Shown one piece after another: positions 52,241-60,800 of a stretch of DNA of 64,000 bases (position 1 is its first letter; the number at the start of each line of letters is the position of its first letter). A program made the translations under genes and the position numbers. The DNA comes from Sulfitobacter sp. OXR-159 (GTDB lineage: Bacteria > Pseudomonadota > Alphaproteobacteria > Rhodobacterales > Rhodobacteraceae), in assembly GCF_034377145.1 (NCBI RefSeq), contig NZ_CP139707.1, positions 2,864,501 to 2,928,500 of the forward strand, written 5' to 3'. The notes under the pieces were generated by a model that saw only the letters and a list, made by a program, of their open reading frames with translations, had not been told where the DNA came from and ran no database searches.

Positions 52241-52411
52241 ATGCGCCGCAAGGCGTTGACCGGCCCGCTTCGGCACCTCTGCCTCTGGGCGGTGGTGGTG
52301 TTGTTTGGGGCGTTCTCGGCGCTTGCGCCCGGAACCATGCCAGAGCGCAAACAGGGCGCGCTGACCATGGTGCTGCTGGATTGCGGCTGCTGCGACGTGT
52401 GCCGTTGCTGA
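52241..52411 (+). CDS. Small protein, 56 aa, with cysteine-rich C-terminal tail
   Basis: A small frame from ATG at 52241 to TGA at 52411, 18 bp after the chaperone stop and in the same frame. It reads MRRKALTGPLRHLCLWAVVV, a basic start and a hydrophobic helix (about residues 12-30), then a short polar stretch and the end 'MVLLDCGCCDVCRC', with five cysteines in the last nine residues. That tail could bind copper. The ribosome-binding site is poor (AGCAGG touching the ATG), but readthrough or reinitiation after the chaperone stop is possible. A strong bidirectional terminator follows at 52435, so the frame lies inside the transcript. I cannot name a family. Confidence 0.5.
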   Translation: MRRKALTGPLRHLCLWAVVVLFGAFSALAPGTMPERKQGALTMVLLDCGCCDVCRC

Positions 52412-52434
52412 AACGCATGGTTTCGCAAAATGCC

Positions 52435-52457
52435 GCCCGCCCCTTCGCGGGGGCGGG
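52435..52457. terminator. Bidirectional terminator between convergent genes
   Basis: Perfect 9-bp G+C stem GCCCGCCCC/GGGGCGGGC with a TTCGC loop, between the rightward copper cluster and the leftward aminotransferase gene. Confidence 0.75.
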
Positions 52458-52470
52458 CACCGCTTGGCCC

Positions 52471-53385
52471 TCAGGCCGTGTGCTGTTTGATCAGCTCTTT
52501 ATAAAGCGCCTGAATGCGTTTGGTGACGGGCCGTTCTCCGCTGCCGATGGTCTTGCCGTCAATCTCTGCCACCGGCGTCTGCGCACCAAAGGTGCCAGTG
52601 AGAAAGGCCTCATCCGCGCCATAAGCCTCGTAGAGCGAGAAGTTCTTCTCCCGCATCGGGATGCCGTTTTCATGGCACAGGTCGATCACCTTCTGCCGCG
52701 TCACCCCGTTCATGCAGTAATCCCCGGTCGAAGTCCAAACCTCGCCCCGGCGCACGATGAAGAAGTTGCAGGCGTTGGTGGTGTTCACAAAACCATGCGG
52801 GTCAAGCATCAGCGCCTCATCCGCGCCCGCTTCCTCGGCCTGAAGGCAGGCGATGATGCAGTTCAGCTTTGAGTGGCTGTTGAGCTTGGGGTCTTGGCTA
52901 TGTGGCAGCCCGCGCACCTGCGGGACGCTCGCCAGACGAATGCCCGCCGATTGCAGGCGATCCACGGGTTTGGAATGCTCCATGATGATCACCAGCGTCG
53001 GCCCGGTGGTGCTGAGCGAGGGGTGCTGGAAGGGTTTATCCTTAATCCCGCGGGTCAGCATTAGGCGGCAGTGCACGTCACTGTGCATATCGTTCGCCTC
53101 TGCCGTGCGGCGCAGCGCCTCGGCGATGCCGTCTTTGTCCAGGCCCACGTCGAGCGAGATCGCTTTGCAGGAGTTGAAGAAGCGGTCCATATGCTCATCG
53201 AAGAAGGCCCATGTCCCGTTGTACAGGCGCATGCCTTCCCAGATGCCGTCGCCCAGCATGAAGCCCGCGTCGTAGACCGAGACCTTGGCTTCGTCGCGGT
53301 GCACGATGTCGCCGTTGACGTAGATCTTGATGTCGCGGTTGCGAACGTCTTCGTCGGCGGCGTGGGTGGTGGTGTGTTCGGTCAT
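52471..53385 (-). CDS. Class IV PLP aminotransferase (BCAT/D-amino-acid transaminase fold)
   Basis: A 304-aa fold-type IV aminotransferase. Start at the ATG at 53385 (MTEHTTTHAADEDVRNRDI). Hallmarks: 'VYDAGFMLGDGIWEGMRLYN', 'LMLTRGIKDKP', the PLP-lysine region 'DPKLNSHSKLNCIIACLQAE', and 'GVTRQKVIDLCHENGIPMRE'. In the cofactor-ring motif, usually x-T/S-E-G-x-x-x-N, this protein reads 'GFVNTTNACNFF', so the Glu that contacts the pyridine nitrogen is a Thr. That is unusual, and substrate specificity (branched-chain L-, D-amino acid, or amine) cannot be assigned. Monocistronic. Confidence 0.85.
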   Translation of the reverse strand: MTEHTTTHAADEDVRNRDIKIYVNGDIVHRDEAKVSVYDAGFMLGDGIWEGMRLYNGTWAFFDEHMDRFFNSCKAISLDVGLDKDGIAEALRRTAEANDMHSDVHCRLMLTRGIKDKPFQHPSLSTTGPTLVIIMEHSKPVDRLQSAGIRLASVPQVRGLPHSQDPKLNSHSKLNCIIACLQAEEAGADEALMLDPHGFVNTTNACNFFIVRRGEVWTSTGDYCMNGVTRQKVIDLCHENGIPMREKNFSLYEAYGADEAFLTGTFGAQTPVAEIDGKTIGSGERPVTKRIQALYKELIKQHTA

Positions 53386-53480
53386 GGTGGGGATCCGTTG
53401 GTGAGGGCGGTTGCAGCATTGATAGCAAAGCCGTTCAGGACTACCACCCCAGCCCGGAATCAAGCCGCAGGCGCCGGGCC

Positions 53481-53568
53481 ATCGCCTGCCCGCCCGTCAC
53501 GCCGGAGGCGTGCCAGCCTATATTGGCGCACCTTTGGTGCGACCGGGTAGGCGATTTGGTGAGGCTGG
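53481..53568. repeat. Highly structured palindromic intergenic element
   Basis: Four inverted repeats are packed in 88 bp: ATCGCCTGCCCG/CGGGTAGGCGAT (53481-53492 with 53544-53555), CACGCC/GGCGTG with a GGA loop (53498-53512), CCAGCCT/AGGCTGG (53513-53519 with 53562-53568), and CGCACC/GGTGCG with a TTT loop (53527-53541). Some pairings are mutually exclusive. It looks like a REP/BIME-type element or a structured RNA. It lies upstream of the aminotransferase gene and beyond the 3' end of the TauABC-like operon. Confidence 0.6.
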
Positions 53569-53657
53569 GCGTGCCCTCGCGGACCGCACATTAAAACCGA
53601 GAAATAAAGTGGGACCAATTTACGTCAGATCGCCGACCCGCGGGCAGGCGCTGGCCC

Positions 53658-54464
53658 TCAGACCCGCCAGCTCAGCACGCGCCGTTCCACGAAGGCCACC
53701 ACCGCAGACACCGCCACGCCCAGCAGCGACAGGATCACCACACCCGCAAACAGACGCTCCAAATCATACAGGCTCCCCGCCTGCAAAATATACGCCCCGA
53801 TCCCATATTCCGCGCCCAGCATCTCAGCCGCCACCAACAGAATAATCGCAATCGTCAGCGAAATCCGCAGCCCCGAGAGGATCCCCGGCATCGCGCCGGG
53901 CACCACGATTTTCGAAACAATCGACCACCAACCGAGGCCGAAACTCTGCCCCATCCGGATCAACACCCGGTCCACATTGTCGACCGCCGCATAGGTGGCG
54001 ACCACCGTGGGCGTGAAGGTGCCAAAGGCGATGAGCGCGTATTTACTCGCCTCATCAATGCCAAACCAGATCACAAACAGCGGCAGCAGCGCAATCTTGG
54101 GGATGGGGAAAATCGCTGCCACCAGCGGCACCAGACCCGCGCGGGCCAGAGAAAACAGCCCGATCAGCACCCCAATCCCGATCCCCAGCGAGGCACCGAT
54201 CAGCGCGCCTACGGCCAGTCGGGTCAGCGAGGGGCCGAGGTGTTTGAACAACAACCCCGACTGGTAAAGCTCTTGAAACGTTAGCAACACATCGCTGGGC
54301 CGAGGCAACGTCAGGGCCGAGATAAAGCCGCTGCGCGTGCCCCATTCCGCCAGCAGGATCAGCACAACGAAGACTGCAAGCCCCACGCCGCGCCGCGTGC
54401 CGGGCTGGAAGCCACCGCCGCGAAAGGTTACTTCGCGGGCATTCACATCCGTCGTTTCAGCCAT
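53658..54464 (-). CDS. ABC transporter permease (TauC/SsuC type)
   Basis: A 268-aa inner-membrane permease of the nitrate/taurine/sulfonate class. About six hydrophobic helices; the coupling motif is 'AIFPIPKIALLPLFVIWFGI' followed by 'EASKYALIAFGTFTPTVVAT', typical of SsuC/TauC. The end 'ILSLLGVAVSAVVAFVERRVL' is also family-like. Its start overlaps the ATPase stop by 8 bp. Works with the ATPase at 54457 and the binding protein at 56743. Confidence 0.92.
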   Translation of the reverse strand: MAETTDVNAREVTFRGGGFQPGTRRGVGLAVFVVLILLAEWGTRSGFISALTLPRPSDVLLTFQELYQSGLLFKHLGPSLTRLAVGALIGASLGIGIGVLIGLFSLARAGLVPLVAAIFPIPKIALLPLFVIWFGIDEASKYALIAFGTFTPTVVATYAAVDNVDRVLIRMGQSFGLGWWSIVSKIVVPGAMPGILSGLRISLTIAIILLVAAEMLGAEYGIGAYILQAGSLYDLERLFAGVVILSLLGVAVSAVVAFVERRVLSWRV

Positions 54465-55224
54465 CGATCAACTCCGCATCCGCCGCCGCGGCCTCATCGC
54501 GCATCAGCCCCCATAGGTGCTGTTGCTGCGCCTCCAACGCCGGGTCGCCATGGCGACGCTCGGCCAGCGGCATGTCTAGGTTCACCACCTCGCGCAATTC
54601 ACCCGGACGGCGCGAGAGCACGACGATCTTATGCCCCAACCGCACCGCTTCAGCGAGGTTGTGGGTCACATAGACCGCCGTGAACGGCTGCCGCGTCCAG
54701 AGCGCCACAAGGTCGTCCATCAAAAGCTCGCGGGTCTGGCTGTCGAGCGCGCTCAGCGGCTCGTCCATCAGCATCACCGCCGGATTCACCGCCAGCGCAC
54801 GGGCAATCGCCACGCGCTGTTTCATGCCGCCCGAAAGCTGTTTGGGCAGCGCATCGGCGAAATCGGTCAATTTGGTCCGCGCCAGCACATCGGCGATGAT
54901 CGCCTCACGCTGCGCCTTACCCAGCCCGTGATCCTCAAGCACCAGCGCCACATTGCCGCGCACCGTGCGCCACGGCAGCAGCGCGAAATCCTGAAAGATA
55001 TAGGTCAGTGGGTTCAAACAGCCCTCAGGCGCATCGCCCATTTGCAGCACGCGGCCTTCGCTGGGCCGCTCCAACCCACCGAGCATGCGCAGCAGGGTGG
55101 ATTTGCCACAGCCGGAGGGGCCAACGATGCAAACGATCTGGCCAGAGGGAATATCGAGCGTGATGTCACGCAGCACTTGGGTATCGCCATAATAATGGCA
55201 GACGGAGGAAAGCTTGAGGTCCAT
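54457..55224 (-). CDS. ABC transporter ATP-binding protein (TauB/SsuB type)
   Basis: A 255-aa ATPase; start at the ATG at 55224 (MDLKLSSVCHYYGDTQVLRD), just ahead of the first ABC strand. Walker A 'GPSGCGKSTLLRMLGG', signature 'LSGGMKQRVAIARALAVNP', Walker B 'VMLMDEPLSALD' and the switch His 'AVYVTHNLAEAVRLGHK' are intact. A 'YIFQDFALLPWRTV' Q-loop marks the nitrate/sulfonate importer group. It follows the antiporter gene by 81 bp. Confidence 0.93.
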   Translation of the reverse strand: MDLKLSSVCHYYGDTQVLRDITLDIPSGQIVCIVGPSGCGKSTLLRMLGGLERPSEGRVLQMGDAPEGCLNPLTYIFQDFALLPWRTVRGNVALVLEDHGLGKAQREAIIADVLARTKLTDFADALPKQLSGGMKQRVAIARALAVNPAVMLMDEPLSALDSQTRELLMDDLVALWTRQPFTAVYVTHNLAEAVRLGHKIVVLSRRPGELREVVNLDMPLAERRHGDPALEAQQQHLWGLMRDEAAAADAELIDG

Positions 55225-55305
55225 GCCGCCCTTTTCCGGCAAAAACGCCCCGCGCGCAATGTGCGATCCGCGTCCCGGCGCAACCGCCCTGCGCCGGTGG
55301 CGCGC

Positions 55306-56565
55306 TTAGGGCTGCTCACCCTCTTTACGGCTCAGGCCGTCCACCGCGATCCCGGCGGTAAAACCATGCACCAAGGTCGACACGAGGATCGCAAAACCCA
55401 CCATCGCCCAAAGCGGCTCTTCGTCCAGAAACTCCACCTTCCCCGCCGCATAGGCAAGGTAGTAGATCGACCCGATCCCCCGGATCCCATAAAGCGCCAC
55501 AACCCAGCGGGGGCGCGTCTCTAGCGAGGTTCCCAAAAGCGACAGCCACCCGGCCAAGGGGCGCACGACAAAGATCAGCGCCAGCACGATCACCGCACCG
55601 GCGAGGGTCAGATCAGCCAGCAAGGCAGGCAGCACCGCGCCAATCGCCACCAGCAGCAGCGCCGTTAGGGCGTGTTCAACAGCAGCGGTGAAATCATGCA
55701 AGCGGCGGTGGAATTCGTGGTCCGCCTCAACCCGCCGGATCACCAGACCGGCCACCGCCACGGCGATGAAACCATAGCCTTCGACTAATTCCGTGGTGCC
55801 ATAGCACAAGAGCACCCCGGCCAAAGCCACCACGCCCGAAGATGTCTCGGCCAGAACCGCCTTGCGCGGCACGGCGAACAACACCTGCCCCAAGGCCCAA
55901 CCGCCCGCAGCACCCATCGCGGTGCCGACAGCGATGCGCCAAAAGACATCGCGCGCCAGCCATTCCACGCCCCAAGTCGCCGGGGCCAAGCCTTCGGCCG
56001 CGACCAGAAGACCAAGGTAGACGAAGGGGAAGGCCAAACCATCGTTCAGCGCCGCCTCTGTGGTCAGGGCGAAACGCACCGGATGTTCGCCCCCTTCCTG
56101 CGGCGGGCCGACTTGCACATCGGCGGCCAGAACCGGATCGGTCGGGGCCATCACCGCGCCCAGCAAGATCGCCCCCGCTGCTGTCATCCCGGCAAAGGCC
56201 CAGCCCATCACGGCGACCGACAGGATCGTCAGTGGCATGGTCAGCGCCAACAACCGCGCCGTTGGGCCCCAGCGGGACCAATCAGAAAGCCTGTCGATCC
56301 GCAGCCCCGTCGCGAAGAGCGCGACGATCACGCAAAGCTCCGACACGATTTCCCATGGAAAGGGGGTGGCGCGCGGGTCGGGGAAACTCGGCATGCCGGG
56401 AACAAGGGCGAAAACGCCCATCCCCAAAAGGATCAGCAGCCCCGAGGCCGCAGGCTCTCGCCGACTGAAAAAGCGGGGCAGCCAATGGGCAAGGATCACC
56501 ACGGCCCCAACGGCCCCCAAGGCGAAATGATAGCCGTTCAGGGCGAAAAAACTGCCGTCGCTCAC
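55306..56565 (-). CDS. Cation:proton antiporter (CPA1/NhaP type)
   Basis: A 419-aa protein with about twelve hydrophobic helices. The exchanger motif 'GAVMAPTDPVLAADVQVG' carries the paired D-P region of CPA1 antiporters, and 'TTEAALNDGLAFPFVYLG' has the ND motif of the ion site. Later segments 'WVVALYGIRGIGSIYYLAYA' fit the C-terminal core. It exchanges Na+ or K+ for H+ at the inner membrane. It is embedded between the binding protein and the ATPase of one ABC importer, beside the dehalogenase; a role in removing protons made during dehalogenation is an inference. Confidence 0.9.
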   Translation of the reverse strand: MSDGSFFALNGYHFALGAVGAVVILAHWLPRFFSRREPAASGLLILLGMGVFALVPGMPSFPDPRATPFPWEIVSELCVIVALFATGLRIDRLSDWSRWGPTARLLALTMPLTILSVAVMGWAFAGMTAAGAILLGAVMAPTDPVLAADVQVGPPQEGGEHPVRFALTTEAALNDGLAFPFVYLGLLVAAEGLAPATWGVEWLARDVFWRIAVGTAMGAAGGWALGQVLFAVPRKAVLAETSSGVVALAGVLLCYGTTELVEGYGFIAVAVAGLVIRRVEADHEFHRRLHDFTAAVEHALTALLLVAIGAVLPALLADLTLAGAVIVLALIFVVRPLAGWLSLLGTSLETRPRWVVALYGIRGIGSIYYLAYAAGKVEFLDEEPLWAMVGFAILVSTLVHGFTAGIAVDGLSRKEGEQP

Positions 56566-56681
56566 TGCATATTCCCGTTTTATGGTCAGGGGCTTGGCCC
56601 CGCATCAGCACCAAAGGTATCTTGGCGCCGCTGTATTGCCAGTGATGCCTGCCGGAAATCCCAACCTGCGGGAGCAAAAGG

Positions 56682-56712
56682 TAAAGGCGCGCCGGAGGGG
56701 AACGCGCCTTTA
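56682..56712 (-). terminator. Hairpin after the binding-protein gene
   Basis: Arms TAAAGGCGCG and CGCGCCTTTA around an 11-base loop, about 30 bp beyond the binding-protein stop in the leftward direction, followed by CCTTTTG. It would reduce read-through into the antiporter, ATPase and permease genes, keeping the binding protein in excess. Confidence 0.6.
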
Positions 56713-56742
56713 CAAAGCAATCATATCACACAATCGACACGC

Positions 56743-57762
56743 TTAGCTGCCCATCGTCTCGACATAAGAGGTGTCGATCAGCGTCTCCAGCGTGATGTCA
56801 GCATCGACCAGCCCTTCGGACTGGAACCACTCCAACTGGTCGCGCACAGAGGCGACATTGAGCATCGCACCTTCGTTCAAGCGCATGGTGCCGTTGATGA
56901 TCGACGGAGCAGCCTTGTCGCGCGGGCGGTCGGTGTAGACATATTTATGGATCAGATCGACCATCTCATCCACGCCCGCATCGCCGCCATCCTTGGCGAT
57001 CATCGCGGCGTTGTAATCGGCAACACCCTTGGAATAGCCCGCAAGGAAATTCTTGGTCATCTCCTGCTCCTCGCTGGCGTTCTTGGTCGAGGTAAAGACC
57101 GTGGTCACCTGATAGTCCGGCAGATAGGTCGCCACATCGCCGATGATATGCACGGCACCCGACCCGGCCAACGGCTTGGCAATATGCGGCACGATCGACC
57201 ACGCATCGATCTGGCCCGACTTCAGCGCACCGATCACCGCGCCGACCTTTTGCAGCGGCTTGAACTTGAGGCTGATCCCCTCAGCCTCGGCCATTTTGGC
57301 GCCCATATAGTGGAAGGACGACCCGGCCTGCGTCATGCCAAAGCTTTTGCCATCCAGCATGCTGGGTTCGGTGATGCCCGCCTGATAGGCCGCATCAGAA
57401 ACGAGGAACTTCTGCCCGTCGATGCCCTGCTCTTCTTGCAACGCGCCACCGATAACCTTGACCGCGCCCTTTTGCGCCAGCGACACCAAGCCGCCCGAGA
57501 TCGCGGTGATCGCATAGTCCACATCGCCGCTGGCAATCGCCACGGCCATCGGCTGCGCGGCCTCGAAAAAGCGCAGTTCAACGTCCAGCCCGGCCTCTTT
57601 GAAATAGTCCCGCTCAAAGCCGACAAAGCTGCCCGCGTGGCTGGTGAAACGCAGCGCGCCCACGGTGATCTTGCGGTTCTGCGCCAGCGCCGGGGCCGCC
57701 AGCCCCACGGCCGTGGCGGCGCCCAAGGTTGCGATGGCCTGACGGCGGTTGAACAGGGTCAT
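56743..57762 (-). CDS. ABC transporter substrate-binding protein (NMT1/TauA-like)
   Basis: A 339-aa periplasmic binding protein starting at the ATG at 57762 (MTLFNRRQAIATLGAATAVG), with a twin-arginine-like leader ending 'PALAQ'. The mature domain has 'VGALRFTSHAGSFVGFERDY', 'FKEAGLDVELRFFEAAQPMA' and 'YAITAISGGLVSLAQKG', which place it in the NMT1/THI5/TauA group. It should feed the TauBC-like importer on the same strand. It is divergent from the reductive dehalogenase gene with 122 bp between starts. Halogenated aromatic or sulfonate ligands are plausible but unproven. Confidence 0.9.
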   Translation of the reverse strand: MTLFNRRQAIATLGAATAVGLAAPALAQNRKITVGALRFTSHAGSFVGFERDYFKEAGLDVELRFFEAAQPMAVAIASGDVDYAITAISGGLVSLAQKGAVKVIGGALQEEQGIDGQKFLVSDAAYQAGITEPSMLDGKSFGMTQAGSSFHYMGAKMAEAEGISLKFKPLQKVGAVIGALKSGQIDAWSIVPHIAKPLAGSGAVHIIGDVATYLPDYQVTTVFTSTKNASEEQEMTKNFLAGYSKGVADYNAAMIAKDGGDAGVDEMVDLIHKYVYTDRPRDKAAPSIINGTMRLNEGAMLNVASVRDQLEWFQSEGLVDADITLETLIDTSYVETMGS

Positions 57763-57869
57763 GATCTCACTCCTCCAATTTTGCCGCAGCATGGTCGGCG
57801 GCCACGCCGAAAGTCAAGCGAGAGCGCCCTCAGCGGCCACAACCAGGACTGGCATCTCATTTCAAAGCG

Positions 57870-57885
57870 TGGCATCGATTTGCCA
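57870..57885. promoter_or_regulatory. Palindrome over the dehalogenase start codon
   Basis: TGGCA-N6-TGCCA (57870-57885) reaches the A of the dehalogenase ATG, and a second TGGCATC lies 20 bp upstream at 57850. The pair looks like an operator in the divergent promoter region of the importer and dehalogenase. No regulator gene lies next to it, so the assignment is tentative. Confidence 0.35.
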
Positions 57886-60800
57886 TGAAGCTCTTTTCAT
57901 CCAAGTCCCGCCCTATGCACCTCGGCCCCTTCCCGTTGGAGCGGCTGCGCCGGTTGCATGCCCCGCATGACCAACTGCCGGACACGCCCATCCCGGTGTT
58001 GCGGTTTGAGCGGCCCGAGACGCCGCAGAGCATCTGCAACGCCATGGCGCCCTTTCAGGCGATGATGGACGTGCTTCGGGATGGGCCGATCAACACCGCA
58101 GGCGCGGTGATCCCCGACAGCCCGGTGGAACGCGCCAACCACCTCAAATCCTTCGGTTATTACAACGATGCCTCGATGATGGGCGTCTGCGCCCTTCCGC
58201 AAGAGGCTCGGCTGCCCACCCCGCGCCGAAGCGAGGGCACCGCGCAGCTGGCCGATGACCTGCGCAGCCGCCAGACCAAGTCGCTCGCTGCCGGGGTCGA
58301 TGTCATCATGGCGAACCTGCGCGATGCGGTGGACGCCCCCGAAACCGCGATTGACAGTCACAGCCACGCGCTGGTGATCCTCACCGCCTACCCCCGTGAC
58401 CCGCGCGCGGGTGAGCCGGGTAGCGATTGGATCATCGACGCCCAAGCCGAGCGCGCCTGCCTACGCGGGACCGAGAACGCCACCGTGCTGGCCGAATACA
58501 TCCGTCAATTGGGCTTCGCCGCCAAGGTGCATTCCGCCACCACCGCCGATGTGAACCTCGGCCAACTGGCCGTGGCGGCGGGGCTGGCGGTTTGGGAAGA
58601 CGGTAGGCTGCAAGCGCCGTGGATCGGTCCACGCTTCGGATTGGCCGTGGTGACGACTGACATGGAGCTTGCGCCCGATATGCCGCTCGCTCCGCTCTCC
58701 GAACAACCGTGGTCGGTGCTCAAAGGCCCGCATTGGCAGCTGGGCACCCATGGCGGGGTCAGCGCCCGCGATGTCGATCCTTATGCCCGGCGCGACTATG
58801 CCGCAGGGCCGCATCCGTTTGAGACGCTGAAACGGGTGGACGAGCCGACCACCTATATCGACGCGCCCAACGTGCCGCGCGTGCCGAAACGCGGCGATCT
58901 TTTCGCACGCGGGCAGTTCGGCGACATGGGGCCAAAGGTGCAGAACGCCATGAAAGGCGGGCACCATGTGGTGAAATCCGCCCCCTCCGCCGCGCAGCGC
59001 CGCCTGCTGGGCGCGCTGATCTTGCTGCAAGACGGGCCGGTGAACGATGCCGCCCCTGCGATGACAGACAGCGCCCGCAATGCCGCCAACCTCAAGGCGG
59101 CAAGCTATTTTCTGGGGTCCGATGCTGCGGGTCTCTCGGCCTGCCCCGATTGGACGTGGTACAGCCATGACGCCACCGGCACCCCGATCACCCCGCCGCA
59201 TAACCAAGCGCTGAGCCTTATCATCGACCAAGGCTTTGACACGATGGAGGGGTCTTCGGGCGATGATTGGATCGCCGTGTCGCAATCCATGCGGGCCTAT
59301 CTGCGGTTTTCAATGTTGGGCGGCGTGATGGCGCAGCACCTGCGCAACCTTGGCCATTCCGCCAAAGCGCATACGGTGATGGATGGCGACGTACTGCAAC
59401 CGCCGCTCTTGCTGCTCGCGGGCTTGGGCGAAGTCTCTCGCATCGGCGAAGTGATCCTCAATCCCTTCCTCGGCCCGCGCCTGAAATCCGGCGTGGTCAC
59501 CACCACCCTGCCCGTTACCCATGAAAAGCCCATCGACTTTGGCCTGCAAAAGTTCTGCGAAGCCTGCAACAAATGCGCCCGCGAATGCCCCTCGGGGGCG
59601 ATCACCGCCGGGCCGAAGAAGATGTTCAACGGCTATGAAATCTGGAAATCCGACAGCCAGAAATGCGCCACCTACCGGATCACCAACCAAGGCGGCGCGA
59701 TGTGCGGACGCTGCATGAAGACCTGCCCGTGGAACCTTGAAGGGCTGTTCGCCGAGGCCCCCTTCCGCTGGGCCGCCTCCAACATCCCCGCCGCCGCACC
59801 GCTGCTGGCCAAGCTGGATGACAAGGTCGGCAAGGGCCGTCTGAACCCGGTCAAAAAGTGGTGGTGGGACATCGAGCGCAAACCCTCGGGCCAGTTCGAC
59901 ACGCCTGCCCAGCCGGTGAACGCCCGTGATCTGCAACCCGATCTGGATCTCAAGTTCGAGGACCAAACCCTCTCCGTCTACCCCGCCCCGCTGGCCCCGC
60001 ACCCATGGCCTTACCCCGATCCGATGAACCGCGAGGCCGGGATTGCCGCCCATGCGGCCCTGCTGAGCGCCGTTGAGCACCGCCGCAAGACTGCAGCGGG
60101 CGAGACGGATCATTTGCATCTTTATAAAGTCGGCAGCGGCACCCCCGTGCTTGACCTGCGCATCACCGAAGTTACTCGTCTGAACGCGACCACGGCGCTT
60201 TATGACATCGCCCACCCCGAAGGCCACGACCTGCCCGCATGGACCGCGGGCGCGCATCTTGATCTGGTCGTCGCCCCCGAATTCCTGCGCCCCTATTCCC
60301 TGCTGGGTGATCCGAGTGACCGCAAACGCTACCGCATCGCCGTGCTCCGCGAGGACGCGGGCCGGGGCGGCTCGGCGCTGCTGCACCGGGTCTTCACCAA
60401 AGGGCGGCGCATCTTTGTCGGCAAGCCGGTGAACCATTTTGAACTGGTAGAGGACGCGCCGCATAGCCTGCTCATGGGCGGCGGCATTGGTATCACGCCG
60501 ATGATCGCCTTTGCCCATCGCCTGCACGCCCTTGGGCGGCCCTTTGACCTGCACTACTCGGCCTCTGACCGCGAAGCCGCCGCCTTTGCCGAAGAACTGG
60601 CGCAGGCTCCTTGGGCCGACCGGGTGCACCTGCATATCTCGTCTGAGAGCACCCGCGCCGACCTGCCCGCCATCATGGAACGCAGCGCACCGGGCACCCA
60701 TGTCTACACCTGCGGAGCCGATGCCTATATGCAATCTGTCATGGCCGCAGCCGAAGCCGCGGGCATCCCCGAAGACGCGCGGCATCTGGAATATTTCTTA

